Source: Thiobacillus sp.
GTDB taxonomy: Bacteria > Pseudomonadota > Gammaproteobacteria > Burkholderiales > Thiobacillaceae
DNA: 21,849 nucleotides
Direction: 5' to 3'
Assembly (NCBI GenBank): GCA_024710445.1
Contig: JANJUT010000220.1
Location: 1-21,849, forward strand
In this document: in pieces, positions 1-6,783 of the stretch
Numbering within the stretch: position 1 is the stretch's first letter
Layout of the letters: each line of letters opens with the position of its first letter
The notes under the pieces: generated by a model
What the model was told of the DNA's origin: nothing
The model's input: the letters and a program-made list of their open reading frames with translations, nothing else
Database searches by the model: none
Translations under genes and position numbers: made by a program

Positions 1-1
1 G

Positions 2-136
2 CGCTTCGCCGTGGTAGCCTGGCACCAGCGGCACGACGGCTTCTTCCATCAGCGCCTTTGCGGCGGACTTTCTGCCCATGGCGTCGATGGCGTAGGCGGG
101 CGGGCCGAGGAAGATCAGCCCGGCCTGTTCGATGGC
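2..136 (-). pseudogene. Internal fragment of a biotin carboxylase (acyl-CoA carboxylase alpha subunit), joined to thiC
   Basis: Reading the minus strand from about 136 to the window edge gives 45 residues typical of the N-terminal part of the ATP-dependent biotin carboxylase subunit of methylcrotonyl-, propionyl- or acetyl-CoA carboxylases. They include [24 protein letters not shown] and [10 protein letters not shown], the last two being the family's DKxxAK-like and PLVPGYHG segments. There is no start of its own: the homology begins abruptly where thiC homology stops, in a different frame, so it cannot be translated from the thiC start. It continues beyond the left edge, so the rest of the gene cannot be judged. 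The family assignment is firm from motifs; the acyl-CoA substrate cannot be decided from 45 residues. It may mark a real rearrangement or a mis-joined contig end. Confidence 0.75.
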
Positions 137-539
137 GCGGGGTGCGGTGCAGGTCGGGAAAACGCATCGACGCCAGATCCGGATTGGCCGCCTGCTGACG
201 GCCATATTCCGAGCTCAGGTCGGACAGGATCTCGGTGTCGCCGCGCGACTCGATCCAGCGGGTGCGCAGCGCAGGCAAACCCTTGCGAATGTCGATTTTT
301 GCTGCCGGATCGGTGTAGGGGCCCGAGCAGTCGTAAACGAATATCGGCGGGTTCTTCTCGCCGCCCATGCTGGTGGGCGTATCGTCCTGGGCAATTTCAC
401 GCATCGGCACGCGAATGTCGGGCTGGCTGCCCGGTACATAAATCTTGCGCGAATTGGGCAAAGGTTGCACAGCCAGTTCATCGACATGCGCGTCGACGGC
501 AAGAAACTGCGCGGCTTTATTGGGGATGGCGGCGTTCAT
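136..539 (-). pseudogene. thiC: 5' portion of thiC (phosphomethylpyrimidine synthase), cut off at about codon 135
   Basis: ThiC is the radical-SAM enzyme that converts aminoimidazole ribotide to HMP phosphate for thiamine synthesis. The frame from the ATG at 539 gives a classic ThiC N-terminus: SRKIYVPGS near residue 31, then [40 protein letters not shown] and LSSEYGRQ, ending at FPDLHRTPR. Family members then continue into the conserved AKAGxNVxQMHYARxGIxTPEM segment; here that is absent and biotin-carboxylase sequence starts in another frame. The thiC frame itself stays open to the window edge but encodes arginine-rich nonsense. About 135 of the usual ~600-630 residues are present, so the catalytic core and C-terminal Fe-S cysteines are missing. 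An AGGAG ribosome binding site lies 7 nt before the ATG. The riboswitch leader upstream confirms identity. Confidence 0.85.
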
Positions 540-546
540 GGTGGCG

Positions 547-715
547 CTCCTGAAAACAGGAGGCGTCGAACACGCCTCGCTGGAAATGAATGACGGAGGC
601 CGTGACAGCCTCGCTCGATTAAAACAAGGAGGCTGAATTTCAGCCTCGCCGGATACAAAACGGAGGCCGGGACCAGCCTCGCCAATTAAACGGGGAGGCT
701 GTTGAACAGCCTCCC
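547..715 (-). repeat. Five tandem GAGGC/GCCTC hairpins in the thiC leader plus an RBS-sequestering hairpin
   Basis: Between the TPP aptamer and the thiC start the leader carries five hairpins spaced about 31-36 nt apart. In transcript order they lie at 715-693, 680-662, 647-628, 612-595 and 578-559. Each has GAGGC on the 5' side and GCCTC(C) on the 3' side, with 7-9 bp stems and AT-richer linkers. The first shares the GGGAGGC that ends the riboswitch. A sixth, mutually exclusive stem at 562-547 (CTCCTG, UUUU loop, CAGGAG) would bury the AGGAG ribosome binding site using the 3' strand of hairpin five. The repeats were read directly; their regulatory role is inference. Confidence 0.85.
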
Positions 716-793
716 TACGGCGGTTTCAACCGCATCAGGTTCAAAGGGTATGTCTCACTCCATCCGCAGACCATCCGGCTGGAGACCCCTGGC
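711..793 (-). promoter_or_regulatory. TPP riboswitch (THI element) of thiC
   Basis: The minus strand contains the conserved thi-box core in order: CAGGGGT near 790, a variable P3 arm, GTGAGACATACCC, the near-invariant CCCTTTGAACCTGAT, a short GCGGTT/AACCGC arm and CGTAGGGA at about 718. These match the TPP aptamer consensus, which binds thiamine pyrophosphate and represses thiamine genes. It lies just after a predicted promoter and ahead of thiC. A plausible P1 pairs GCC (about 792) with the GGC that follows AGGGA, and that GGC belongs to the first leader hairpin. The expression platform is therefore probably the hairpin array. No hairpin followed by a strong U-run is seen, so translational control is more likely than termination. 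Confidence 0.93.
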
Positions 794-802
794 AAGCGGC
801 CA

Positions 803-831
803 AAGTTAGCCGAAATGTGGAATAATTGCAA
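803..831 (-). promoter_or_regulatory. Predicted sigma-70 promoter of thiC
   Basis: On the minus strand TTGCAA (831-826) and TAACTT (808-803) are separated by exactly 17 bp, a good fit to -35 and -10 elements. Initiation would fall near 796, right at the 5' edge of the TPP aptamer, which supports the call. TTGCAA is its own reverse complement, so it could also serve as a -35 for the divergent pcm-like gene, but the plus-strand -10 at the matching distance is weak. Confidence 0.6.
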
Positions 832-872
832 GGCAAGACCCCGTCTAACTTATTGATATTCAAGGGCACCGC

Positions 873-1526
873 ATGAACATCGAGCAAGCGCGCTACAACA
901 TGGTGGAACAACAGATCCGCCCCTGGGATGTCCTGAATCAGGACGTGCTCGATCTCCTGTTCAAGATCCGCCGCGAAGATTTCGTGCCGGAGCCACACCG
1001 CGCGCTGGCCTTTGTCGACATGGAAATCCCGCTCGGCCACGGCCAGTTCATGTGGACGCCCAAGCTCGAAGCGCGCGCGATCCAGGAACTCGATCTGCGC
1101 CCGACCGACCGCGTGCTGGAAATCGGCACCGGCAGTGGCTACCTCACCGCGCTGCTGGCTGCCCGCGCCGCTGAAGTCGTATCGGTGGATATCGTCCCCG
1201 AGTTCACCGCTGCCGCCACGCAAACCCTGCGGGCGCACGGCATTCACAATGCCACCCTGCTTACATTCGACGCGGCGCGCGAAGTGCCCGACAATTTCGG
1301 CTTTGATGTCATCGTGCTGACCGGCTCGACGCCGCTGCTGTCGGATGCCTTTCGCCGCAGCCTGAAAGTGGGCGGACGCTTGTTCGCCATCGTCGGCGAG
1401 GCGCCGGTAATGCAGGCGCAACTCGTCACCTGCACCGCGCCTGGCGCCACCCGCAGCGTGGTGCTGTTTGAAACCTGCGTCGCGCCGCTGCTGAACGCAC
1501 CGCAGCCTGCCGCCTTCGTCTTCTGA
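873..1526 (+). CDS. Pcm-family (protein-L-isoaspartate O-methyltransferase-like) methyltransferase
   Basis: The 217-residue product is a cytoplasmic Rossmann-fold methyltransferase. SAM motif I is LEIGTGSGYL at residues 82-91, followed by an acidic residue in VVSVDI. The N-terminal MVEQQIRPWDVLNQDVL and REDFVP segments are those of the Pcm family, which repairs isoaspartyl residues. The substrate-loop region that usually reads like TISxPxxVAxM is replaced by GHGQFMWTPKLEARAI, so this probably belongs to the divergent Pcm-like subgroup and isoAsp repair is not assured. The ATG at 873 follows AAGGG about 7 nt upstream. Its TGA overlaps the ATG of the rhodanese gene by one base (TGATG), indicating translational coupling. 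It is divergent from thiC. Confidence 0.85.
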   Translation: MNIEQARYNMVEQQIRPWDVLNQDVLDLLFKIRREDFVPEPHRALAFVDMEIPLGHGQFMWTPKLEARAIQELDLRPTDRVLEIGTGSGYLTALLAARAAEVVSVDIVPEFTAAATQTLRAHGIHNATLLTFDAAREVPDNFGFDVIVLTGSTPLLSDAFRRSLKVGGRLFAIVGEAPVMQAQLVTCTAPGATRSVVLFETCVAPLLNAPQPAAFVF

Positions 1527-1843
1527 TGCGTCAATTTCGCCCCGCCGAACTCGCCGACTATATTCAGACAGGACATACTCCGGTGCTGCTCGACGTGCGC
1601 GAACCCTGGGAATGGAACCTGTGCCGGCTCCCCGGCGCAGTCCTGATCCCGATGAACGAACTGCCGACACGCCTGCAGGAATTGAACAAAACAGCTGAAA
1701 CCGTAGTCATCTGTCATCACGGTGTGCGCAGCTACCACGCAGCCCGTTATCTGGAAACGACCGGGTTTGATGATGTCATCAACCTGTCGGGCGGCGTGGC
1801 AGCGTGGGCCGACGAAGTCGACCCGGCCATGCCACGCTACTGA
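1526..1843 (+). CDS. Single-domain rhodanese-like sulfurtransferase
   Basis: This 105-residue protein is one rhodanese domain. The active-site loop CHHGVRS has the catalytic cysteine at residue 63, and LLDVREPWEW (about 21-30) and NLSGGVAAW near the C-terminus are the family's conserved blocks. Such proteins carry a persulfide and transfer sulfane sulfur to thiol acceptors; the loop matches GlpE/PspE-like single-domain enzymes. There is no signal peptide, so it is cytoplasmic. Its ATG overlaps the stop of the pcm-like gene, and the tolC-type gene starts 23 bp after its stop, so the three are probably one operon. The physiological sulfur donor and acceptor cannot be inferred. Confidence 0.93.
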   Translation: MRQFRPAELADYIQTGHTPVLLDVREPWEWNLCRLPGAVLIPMNELPTRLQELNKTAETVVICHHGVRSYHAARYLETTGFDDVINLSGGVAAWADEVDPAMPRY

Positions 1844-1866
1844 CCCTGCTTTTAATTGGACGCCAC

Positions 1867-3288
1867 ATGCAACTCAAACCGCTGTTTCTTGCACTGACCC
1901 TGGCTCTGGCTCCCGCTGTCCAGGCCGCCAACCTGTCCGATGTGTTCCGCGATGCCCAGGCCTACGACGCGCAATATGCCGCCGCCCGCGCGGCCCTGCA
2001 GGCAGGCCAGGAAAAATCGGTGCAGGGTCGCGCCGGACTGCTGCCCAACGTCAACCTGGGCGGCAATGTGCGCTACAACAGCGTGGACTCCACCCTCCCG
2101 GGCGGCGATGCCAACTACGATTCCAATGGCCTCTCGATCAATGCGGCCCAGCCCCTGTTCCGCAAGCAGAACCTGGTGCAGTACGAGCAATCCAAAAGCC
2201 AGGTGAAAATCGCCGAAATGCAGTTCAAGTCCGCCGAGCAGGATTTGGTCCTGCGCGTGGCGCAAGCGTATTTCGATGTACTGCAGTCGCAGGACAACAT
2301 CGCCTTCATCAATTCGCAGAAAACCGCCATCACCGAACAACTGGCGTCCGCCAGGCGCAACTTCGAAGTCGGCACTGCCACCATTACCGACACCCATGAA
2401 GCGCAGGCGCGCTTCGACCTTGCGGTGGCACAGGAAATTGCCGAACAGAACACCCTCAGCATCCGTCTGCGCACCCTGGAAAAGCTCATCGGCAAGCCGG
2501 CCGGCGCGCTCGACTCGCTGGTCGAACTGAAGCAGCTGAACGCCGAAACCGGCAACATCGATGAATGGGCGACACGCGCAGCCGACGGCAACCTGCAGGC
2601 CGAAATCCAGCGCCTGTCCAAGGCCATCGCCGACCAGGAAGTGGAGCGCAACCGTGCCGGCCACTACCCCACGCTCGACGCCGTGGCGGGCTACAGCATC
2701 AGCAACGGCCAGAACTTTGGCGCCCTGCAGGTCGACACCCGTACCGCCACCATCGGCGTGGAACTCAACCTGCCGATCTACCAGGGCGGGCTGACCAGTT
2801 CACGCGTGCGCGAAGCCGTCGCCAATCAGGAAAAGGCGCGTCAGGACCTGGAGGCCGCCACCCGCGAAGCCAGCCTGCAGGCACGCCAGGCCTGGCTCAA
2901 CGTCAGCAGCGGTGCCGCCCGCGTGCAGGCGCTGGAACAGGCGCTCGTCTCCACCAAGGCGCAACTCGCTTCCACCAAACTCGGCCTGCAGGTAGGCGTG
3001 CGCACCAACCTCGACGTGCTCAACGCCGAGCAGCAGGTGTTCTCCGCCCAGCGCGATCTGGCCGCCGCCCGCTACGCCTACCTGCTGGCAGGCTTGTCAC
3101 TCAAGGCTGCGGCCGGCACGCTGTCGGCTGCCGACCTGCAGGCAATCGACCAGCTGTTGACCAGTCAGCGCAGCAGCAGTTCGGCCGCATCCGCTACCGG
3201 GTTCGGGGCACAAGGCGCACCCGCCGCCCTGGCCTTGAAACGGGACAACCTGACTCTTGGCCGGACAACCAGGACTGCCTCCCGCTAA
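1867..3288 (+). CDS. tolC: TolC-family outer membrane efflux/secretion protein
   Basis: The 473-residue product is an outer-membrane channel of the TolC/OEP family, which trimerises and connects inner-membrane efflux pumps or type I secretion systems to the outside. The ATG at 1867 is chosen over the one at 1804 because it gives a clean 20-residue signal peptide (MQLKPLFLALTLALAPAVQA) followed by NLSDVFRDAQAYD, the typical mature start. Two OEP repeats follow, with long coiled-coil stretches rich in A, Q and E, and the repeat landmark VGVRTNLDVLNAEQQVFSAQ near residue 380 is typical of TolC. Length is normal. No membrane fusion protein or ABC/RND pump lies next to it, so its partners are encoded elsewhere. 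It follows the rhodanese gene by 23 bp. Confidence 0.93.
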   Translation: MQLKPLFLALTLALAPAVQAANLSDVFRDAQAYDAQYAAARAALQAGQEKSVQGRAGLLPNVNLGGNVRYNSVDSTLPGGDANYDSNGLSINAAQPLFRKQNLVQYEQSKSQVKIAEMQFKSAEQDLVLRVAQAYFDVLQSQDNIAFINSQKTAITEQLASARRNFEVGTATITDTHEAQARFDLAVAQEIAEQNTLSIRLRTLEKLIGKPAGALDSLVELKQLNAETGNIDEWATRAADGNLQAEIQRLSKAIADQEVERNRAGHYPTLDAVAGYSISNGQNFGALQVDTRTATIGVELNLPIYQGGLTSSRVREAVANQEKARQDLEAATREASLQARQAWLNVSSGAARVQALEQALVSTKAQLASTKLGLQVGVRTNLDVLNAEQQVFSAQRDLAAARYAYLLAGLSLKAAAGTLSAADLQAIDQLLTSQRSSSSAASATGFGAQGAPAALALKRDNLTLGRTTRTASR

Positions 3289-3715
3289 AAGCCGGCCAGC
3301 GCACGAAGAGGCCTCCGCGCATCATCGCCATCCCATTCCCGTCCGCCTGATCTTCGCCGGGCTGGGGCTGCTGTTCATGGCGCTCGGTGTGTTTGGAATT
3401 TTTCTTCCCCTGCTGCCAACGACGCCCTTTCTGCTGCTGGCGGCCGCCTGCTTCGCGCGTTCCTCGCGGCGCATTCATCGCTGGCTGCTTGAGCAGCCGA
3501 CCTTCGGCCCGATCCTCAACGAATGGCACACGCACCGCAGCATGCCCTATCGCGCCAGGCGCACGGCGATGCTGTTGATTGCGTTGAGCTTTGGAATATC
3601 CATCGCGTTCTTCGTGCCGGGATGGCAGGCCAAACTGGCGATGGGGATCGGCGGGCTGCTGCTGGAATTATGGATCTGGCGCATCCCGTCGCGGGACGCG
3701 CCACTTCGAAAATAG
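3257..3715 (+). CDS. DUF454 (YbaN-like) inner membrane protein
   Basis: The 152-residue product has the DUF454 signature GVFGIFLPLLPTTPFLLLAAACFARSS (residues about 44-70) with hydrophobic stretches before and within it, and two more membrane segments near residues 103-120 and 124-141. The family is small, predicted to sit in the inner membrane, and of unknown function. The chosen ATG at 3257 lies 32 bp inside the 3' end of the tolC-type gene and gives a 28-residue polar leader not usual in the family. A later start could be the real one, but the next in-frame ATG cuts into the first membrane helix. It is convergent with waaA, with only 9 bp between the stops. Confidence 0.85.
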   Translation: MAGQPGLPPAKSRPAHEEASAHHRHPIPVRLIFAGLGLLFMALGVFGIFLPLLPTTPFLLLAAACFARSSRRIHRWLLEQPTFGPILNEWHTHRSMPYRARRTAMLLIALSFGISIAFFVPGWQAKLAMGIGGLLLELWIWRIPSRDAPLRK

Positions 3716-3724
3716 CGCGCGGCC

Positions 3725-4987
3725 TCAGCGCGCCCCGCGATGGTCCAGCAGTTCGAATACCCGGCCCGTCGCGCCCTTGTGCGCGGCGGTAAACGCCTGG
3801 CCGGCCTCGCCCATCCGCTGCCGCGCCGCACTATCCTGCGTCAGCCGCATTGCCTCACGCGCCCATGCGCCGGCATCGTTCACCCGCAAGGCCGCACCCT
3901 GCGCAATGGCGTCTTCCGCCGCCTGCTTGAAGTTCTCGGTATGCGGCCCGAGGATGACCGGACAGCCCACCGCGCAGGCCTCGATCAGGTTCTGCCCGCC
4001 GAATGGCAACAGGCTGCCGCCGATCAGCGCGCAATCGGCCGCACGGTAATAGGCAAACATCTCGCCCAGGCTATCGCCCAGCCAGACGCGCGTCGAGGGC
4101 GACACGGCTTCATTCGCGCTGCGCCTTTGCAGGCTCAGACCGCGGCTTTTGATGAGCGCCGCCACCTCGTCAAAGCGTTGCGGGTGGCGCGGCACCATCA
4201 CCAGCAACACATCCGCCGGCGCATGTTGCGCAAACGCCTCCAGCACCAGGCGCTCCTCGCCATCGCGCGTGCTGGCGACGAGCCACACCGGGCGCTGGCC
4301 GATGCGTTCGCGAAACACATCGCCCCGTTCGAGCTGAGCCGCGGGCGGGTCGATATCGAACTTGAGGTTGCCGGCCACCTTCACGCCATGTGCGCCTAGG
4401 GCAAGCAGGCGCGCGGCATCGGCCCGGGTCTGCGCAGCCACCGCAGCAAATCCACCCAAGGTTGCGCGCGTCAGCGTTTCCAGCTTGCGATAGCCGCGCG
4501 CGGAACGTTCCGACAGGCGGGCGTTGACCAGAAACAATTCGATCCCCGCGCGGCGCGCCTCCCGCACCAGGTTAGGCCACAGCTCGGTTTCCATGACAAT
4601 GCCGAAGCGGGGCCGGGTTTGTTGCAAAAAGCGGCGCATCGCCCAGCCCAGGTCATAAGGCAGGTAGCGCACCGCCGCACGGGTGCCGAACAGCGATTCG
4701 AGCGTCGCCCGCCCCGCCGGGGTCATGCACGTCATCAGAATCGGCGGTGCAGGGGTTTGCGCGAGCAATTTTTCCACCAGCGGCGCGGCCGCGCGCGCCT
4801 CCCCCACCGACACCGCATGCAGCCAGACCGGCTGACCCGGCAGTGCCCCGGCAAAACCGAAGCGCTCGGGAATGTGGCGCCAGTAGCCACGCTCCTTGAG
4901 GCCGCGCAGCAGCAGCCGCAGCGGCAGAAACAGGAGCGCCAAGCCAAGCAGCAACTGGTAGAACGCACGTTGAAAGACGATCAGCAT
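3725..4987 (-). CDS. waaA: 3-deoxy-D-manno-octulosonic acid (Kdo) transferase
   Basis: WaaA (KdtA) adds Kdo from CMP-Kdo to lipid IV-A at the cytoplasmic face of the inner membrane, a required step in lipopolysaccharide core synthesis. The 420-residue length is normal. An N-terminal membrane anchor spans about residues 8-27, followed by the conserved WLHAVSVGE with the catalytic Glu at residue 63, then ETELWPN and a C-terminal GT-B domain containing GGSLLPFGGQNLIEA and GPHTENF, the nucleotide-sugar site. The ATG at 4987 lies close to the divergent epimerase start. Gene order tolC-DUF454-waaA is compatible with an envelope-related neighbourhood. Whether it adds one or two Kdo units cannot be told from sequence. 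Confidence 0.96.
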   Translation of the reverse strand: MLIVFQRAFYQLLLGLALLFLPLRLLLRGLKERGYWRHIPERFGFAGALPGQPVWLHAVSVGEARAAAPLVEKLLAQTPAPPILMTCMTPAGRATLESLFGTRAAVRYLPYDLGWAMRRFLQQTRPRFGIVMETELWPNLVREARRAGIELFLVNARLSERSARGYRKLETLTRATLGGFAAVAAQTRADAARLLALGAHGVKVAGNLKFDIDPPAAQLERGDVFRERIGQRPVWLVASTRDGEERLVLEAFAQHAPADVLLVMVPRHPQRFDEVAALIKSRGLSLQRRSANEAVSPSTRVWLGDSLGEMFAYYRAADCALIGGSLLPFGGQNLIEACAVGCPVILGPHTENFKQAAEDAIAQGAALRVNDAGAWAREAMRLTQDSAARQRMGEAGQAFTAAHKGATGRVFELLDHRGAR

Positions 4988-5051
4988 GGCGTGATTCTAG
5001 GGGATGGCAACTGGCGGCTGCTAAAATCGCGCAAAAAACAGGGAGTCAAAC

Positions 5052-6059
5052 ATGAAAGTGCTGGTCACAGGCGCCGCTGGATTCATCGGCATGCACGTTG
5101 CACAAATCCTGCTCAAGCGCGGCGACGAGGTCGTCGGCATCGACAACCTCAACGATTACTACGACCCGGCGCTCAAACTGGCGCGGCTGGAGCAGCTGAA
5201 GCCCTACCCCAACTTCCGCTTCGTCAAGGAAGACATCTCCGACCGCATGATGACCGAAGACCTGTTCGAAAAAGGCCACTTCGACGCCGTCATCAACCTC
5301 GCAGCGCAGGCCGGGGTGCGCTACTCGCTGAAGAATCCGCACGCCTACGTGCAGTCCAACATCGTCGGCTTTGCCAACCTGCTCGAAGGCTGCCGCCACC
5401 ACGGCGTCAAGCACTTCGTCTACGCCAGCTCGTCGAGCGTCTACGGCGCCAACACCAAGATCCCGTTCTCCACCCACGACCCGGTCAACCACCCGGTCAG
5501 CCTCTACGCCGCGAGCAAAAAGGCCAACGAGCTGATGGCGCACACCTACTCGCACCTCTACGGCCTTCCCACCACCGGCCTCAGATACTTCACCGTCTAC
5601 GGCCCGTGGGGCCGGCCCGACATGTCGCCCTGGCTGTTCACCTCCGCCATCCTCGAAGACCGCACCATCGACGTCTTCAACAACGGCGACATGTCGCGCG
5701 ACTTCACCTACATCGACGACATCGCCGACGGCACCGTCAAAGTGCTCGACCGCATCCCGCAGGGCAACCCGAGTTTCGATCACAAGAACCCCGACCCGGC
5801 ATCGAGCCACGCCCCCTACCGCGTCTACAACATCGGCAACCATACCCCGGTGCAACTGATGGACTTCATCGGCACCATCGAAGCCGCGCTCGGCCAGACC
5901 GCGAAAAAGAACTTCCTGCCAATGCAGGACGGCGACGTGCAGGCGACCTATGCGGACATCGACGAGCTGGTTCGCGATACGGGATTCAAGCCGGCGACGA
6001 CGCTGGAGTACGGGATTGGGAAGTGGGTGGAGTGGTATCGGGGGTACACAGGGAAGTGA
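5052..6059 (+). CDS. NAD-dependent UDP-glucuronate 4-epimerase-like protein
   Basis: The 335-residue extended SDR enzyme has the NAD-binding GAAGFIG at residues 7-13, SSSSVYG at 126-132 and the catalytic Tyr152xxxLys156 of YAASK. The pattern DNLNDYYDPALKLARL and RYFTVYGPWGRPDM is characteristic of UDP-GlcA 4-epimerases (Gae/LpsL/Cap1J type), which make UDP-galacturonate for LPS or capsule. UDP-glucose epimerases differ in these blocks. GGGAG lies 8 nt upstream of the ATG, a good ribosome binding site, and TAAAAT about 25 nt upstream may be part of a promoter. It is divergent from waaA. No other sugar-nucleotide genes adjoin it, so the glycan it feeds is unknown. Confidence 0.93.
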   Translation: MKVLVTGAAGFIGMHVAQILLKRGDEVVGIDNLNDYYDPALKLARLEQLKPYPNFRFVKEDISDRMMTEDLFEKGHFDAVINLAAQAGVRYSLKNPHAYVQSNIVGFANLLEGCRHHGVKHFVYASSSSVYGANTKIPFSTHDPVNHPVSLYAASKKANELMAHTYSHLYGLPTTGLRYFTVYGPWGRPDMSPWLFTSAILEDRTIDVFNNGDMSRDFTYIDDIADGTVKVLDRIPQGNPSFDHKNPDPASSHAPYRVYNIGNHTPVQLMDFIGTIEAALGQTAKKNFLPMQDGDVQATYADIDELVRDTGFKPATTLEYGIGKWVEWYRGYTGK

Positions 6060-6096
6060 ACTCGGATTTAACGTTAGGCGGCACTTCGACCATACG

Positions 6097-6633
6097 ATGC
6101 AGATTAGCGAAAACTCAATCGACCTAATCAAGACCGAAGAGGCATTCGGCAAGAGATACCGTGCAAAACCACTATCAAGGGTAAGGTTTGGCCGTGAGAT
6201 CGTGCATGTTGCACATGGGGCAATCGGCCGCCACGGTGTGTCGCCTGAACTGCTGCCAGGTATCCAGCGATGTCTTATCGAAATGGCAGGACGTTTGAAC
6301 TGGCGGAGCCATATTTGGTTCATCCCGATTCCACCAATCCACGAGCCATTCAAGCGAGGGCCATTTGGTGGTTTCTGCAATTCAGAAGAGTTACAACTCC
6401 TTGTTGATTCACTACTTATGACGATCCTCAGCTATCGAGATTCACTATGGGAATTTGAAACTGACCTTGCGCAGATCCTTCTCACTGATTTGATTTTGGG
6501 CTTCGAACGGGTTTGTGATTGGATCGAACGCGGTGTCTCAATTGATAAGGAGAAGAACGATTTGATTGTTCAAATCGGCCCCGAATGGGTATCGAAGATC
6601 GAAGATATGGTAAGCCCGCGTAGGGCGAAATAA
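6097..6633 (+). CDS. Orphan hypothetical protein, AT-richer than its surroundings
   Basis: I do not recognise this 178-residue protein. The frame is open further upstream into the epimerase, but the ATG at 6097 is the first start outside that gene. The product is soluble and of mixed composition, with aromatic-rich WFIPIPPIHEPF near the middle and a hydrophobic helical stretch (LLVDSLLMTILSY, then DLAQILLTDLILGF) in the second half; no catalytic motif is obvious. Base composition is clearly lower in GC (about 45% in the stretch 6421-6480) than flanking genes, and codon use is unlike them, pointing to horizontal acquisition. A GTTAGGC motif lies 15 bp before the start and a long imperfect hairpin follows the stop. 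No clear Shine-Dalgarno sequence is visible. Confidence 0.6.
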   Translation: MQISENSIDLIKTEEAFGKRYRAKPLSRVRFGREIVHVAHGAIGRHGVSPELLPGIQRCLIEMAGRLNWRSHIWFIPIPPIHEPFKRGPFGGFCNSEELQLLVDSLLMTILSYRDSLWEFETDLAQILLTDLILGFERVCDWIERGVSIDKEKNDLIVQIGPEWVSKIEDMVSPRRAK

Positions 6634-6643
6634 GCGAAGCGCA

Positions 6644-6705
6644 TTGCGCCGCATGTAAGAGCCTGCAGCACGGGGGCAGGTCTTGCAGTACCACATGCGC
6701 AGCAA
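6644..6705 (+). repeat. Long imperfect hairpin after the orphan gene
   Basis: Segments TTGC, CGCATGT and AAGAGCCTGC (6644-6666) pair, with small internal mismatches, against GCAGGTCTT, ACATGCG and GCAA (6676-6705). The 10-nt loop is rich in G. It begins 11 bp after the orphan gene's stop. No U-run follows, so it is not a textbook intrinsic terminator. Its length and interrupted pairing resemble integron attC sites, but the flanking R boxes (RYYYAAC, GTTRRRY) are not present at its ends. Confidence 0.6.
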
Positions 6706-6783
6706 GTGTCGGCTACGGCCTAGTCAGTATTCGCCTGACGTAAACTGAAGCACTGAGAGCCACCTATTCCCCGCCCGCAAAAA

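Noticed and set aside
547..715. Regularly spaced repeats resembling a short CRISPR array
   Set aside because: Repeat units are hairpins only 17-23 nt long with linkers of 13-17 nt, they diverge inside the stem, lie in a riboswitch leader, and no cas gene is present.
693..715. First leader hairpin as an intrinsic terminator
   Set aside because: The stem is strong but is followed by CGTTTAATT rather than a U-run, and four similar hairpins follow before the gene, so translational control fits better.
741..1670. Long open frames antisense to real genes, such as 741-1670 (minus), 4619-6127 (plus), 6724-8082 (minus) and 9570-10865 (minus)
   Set aside because: They are GC-rich shadow frames with arginine/histidine/alanine-rich products opposite recognised genes.
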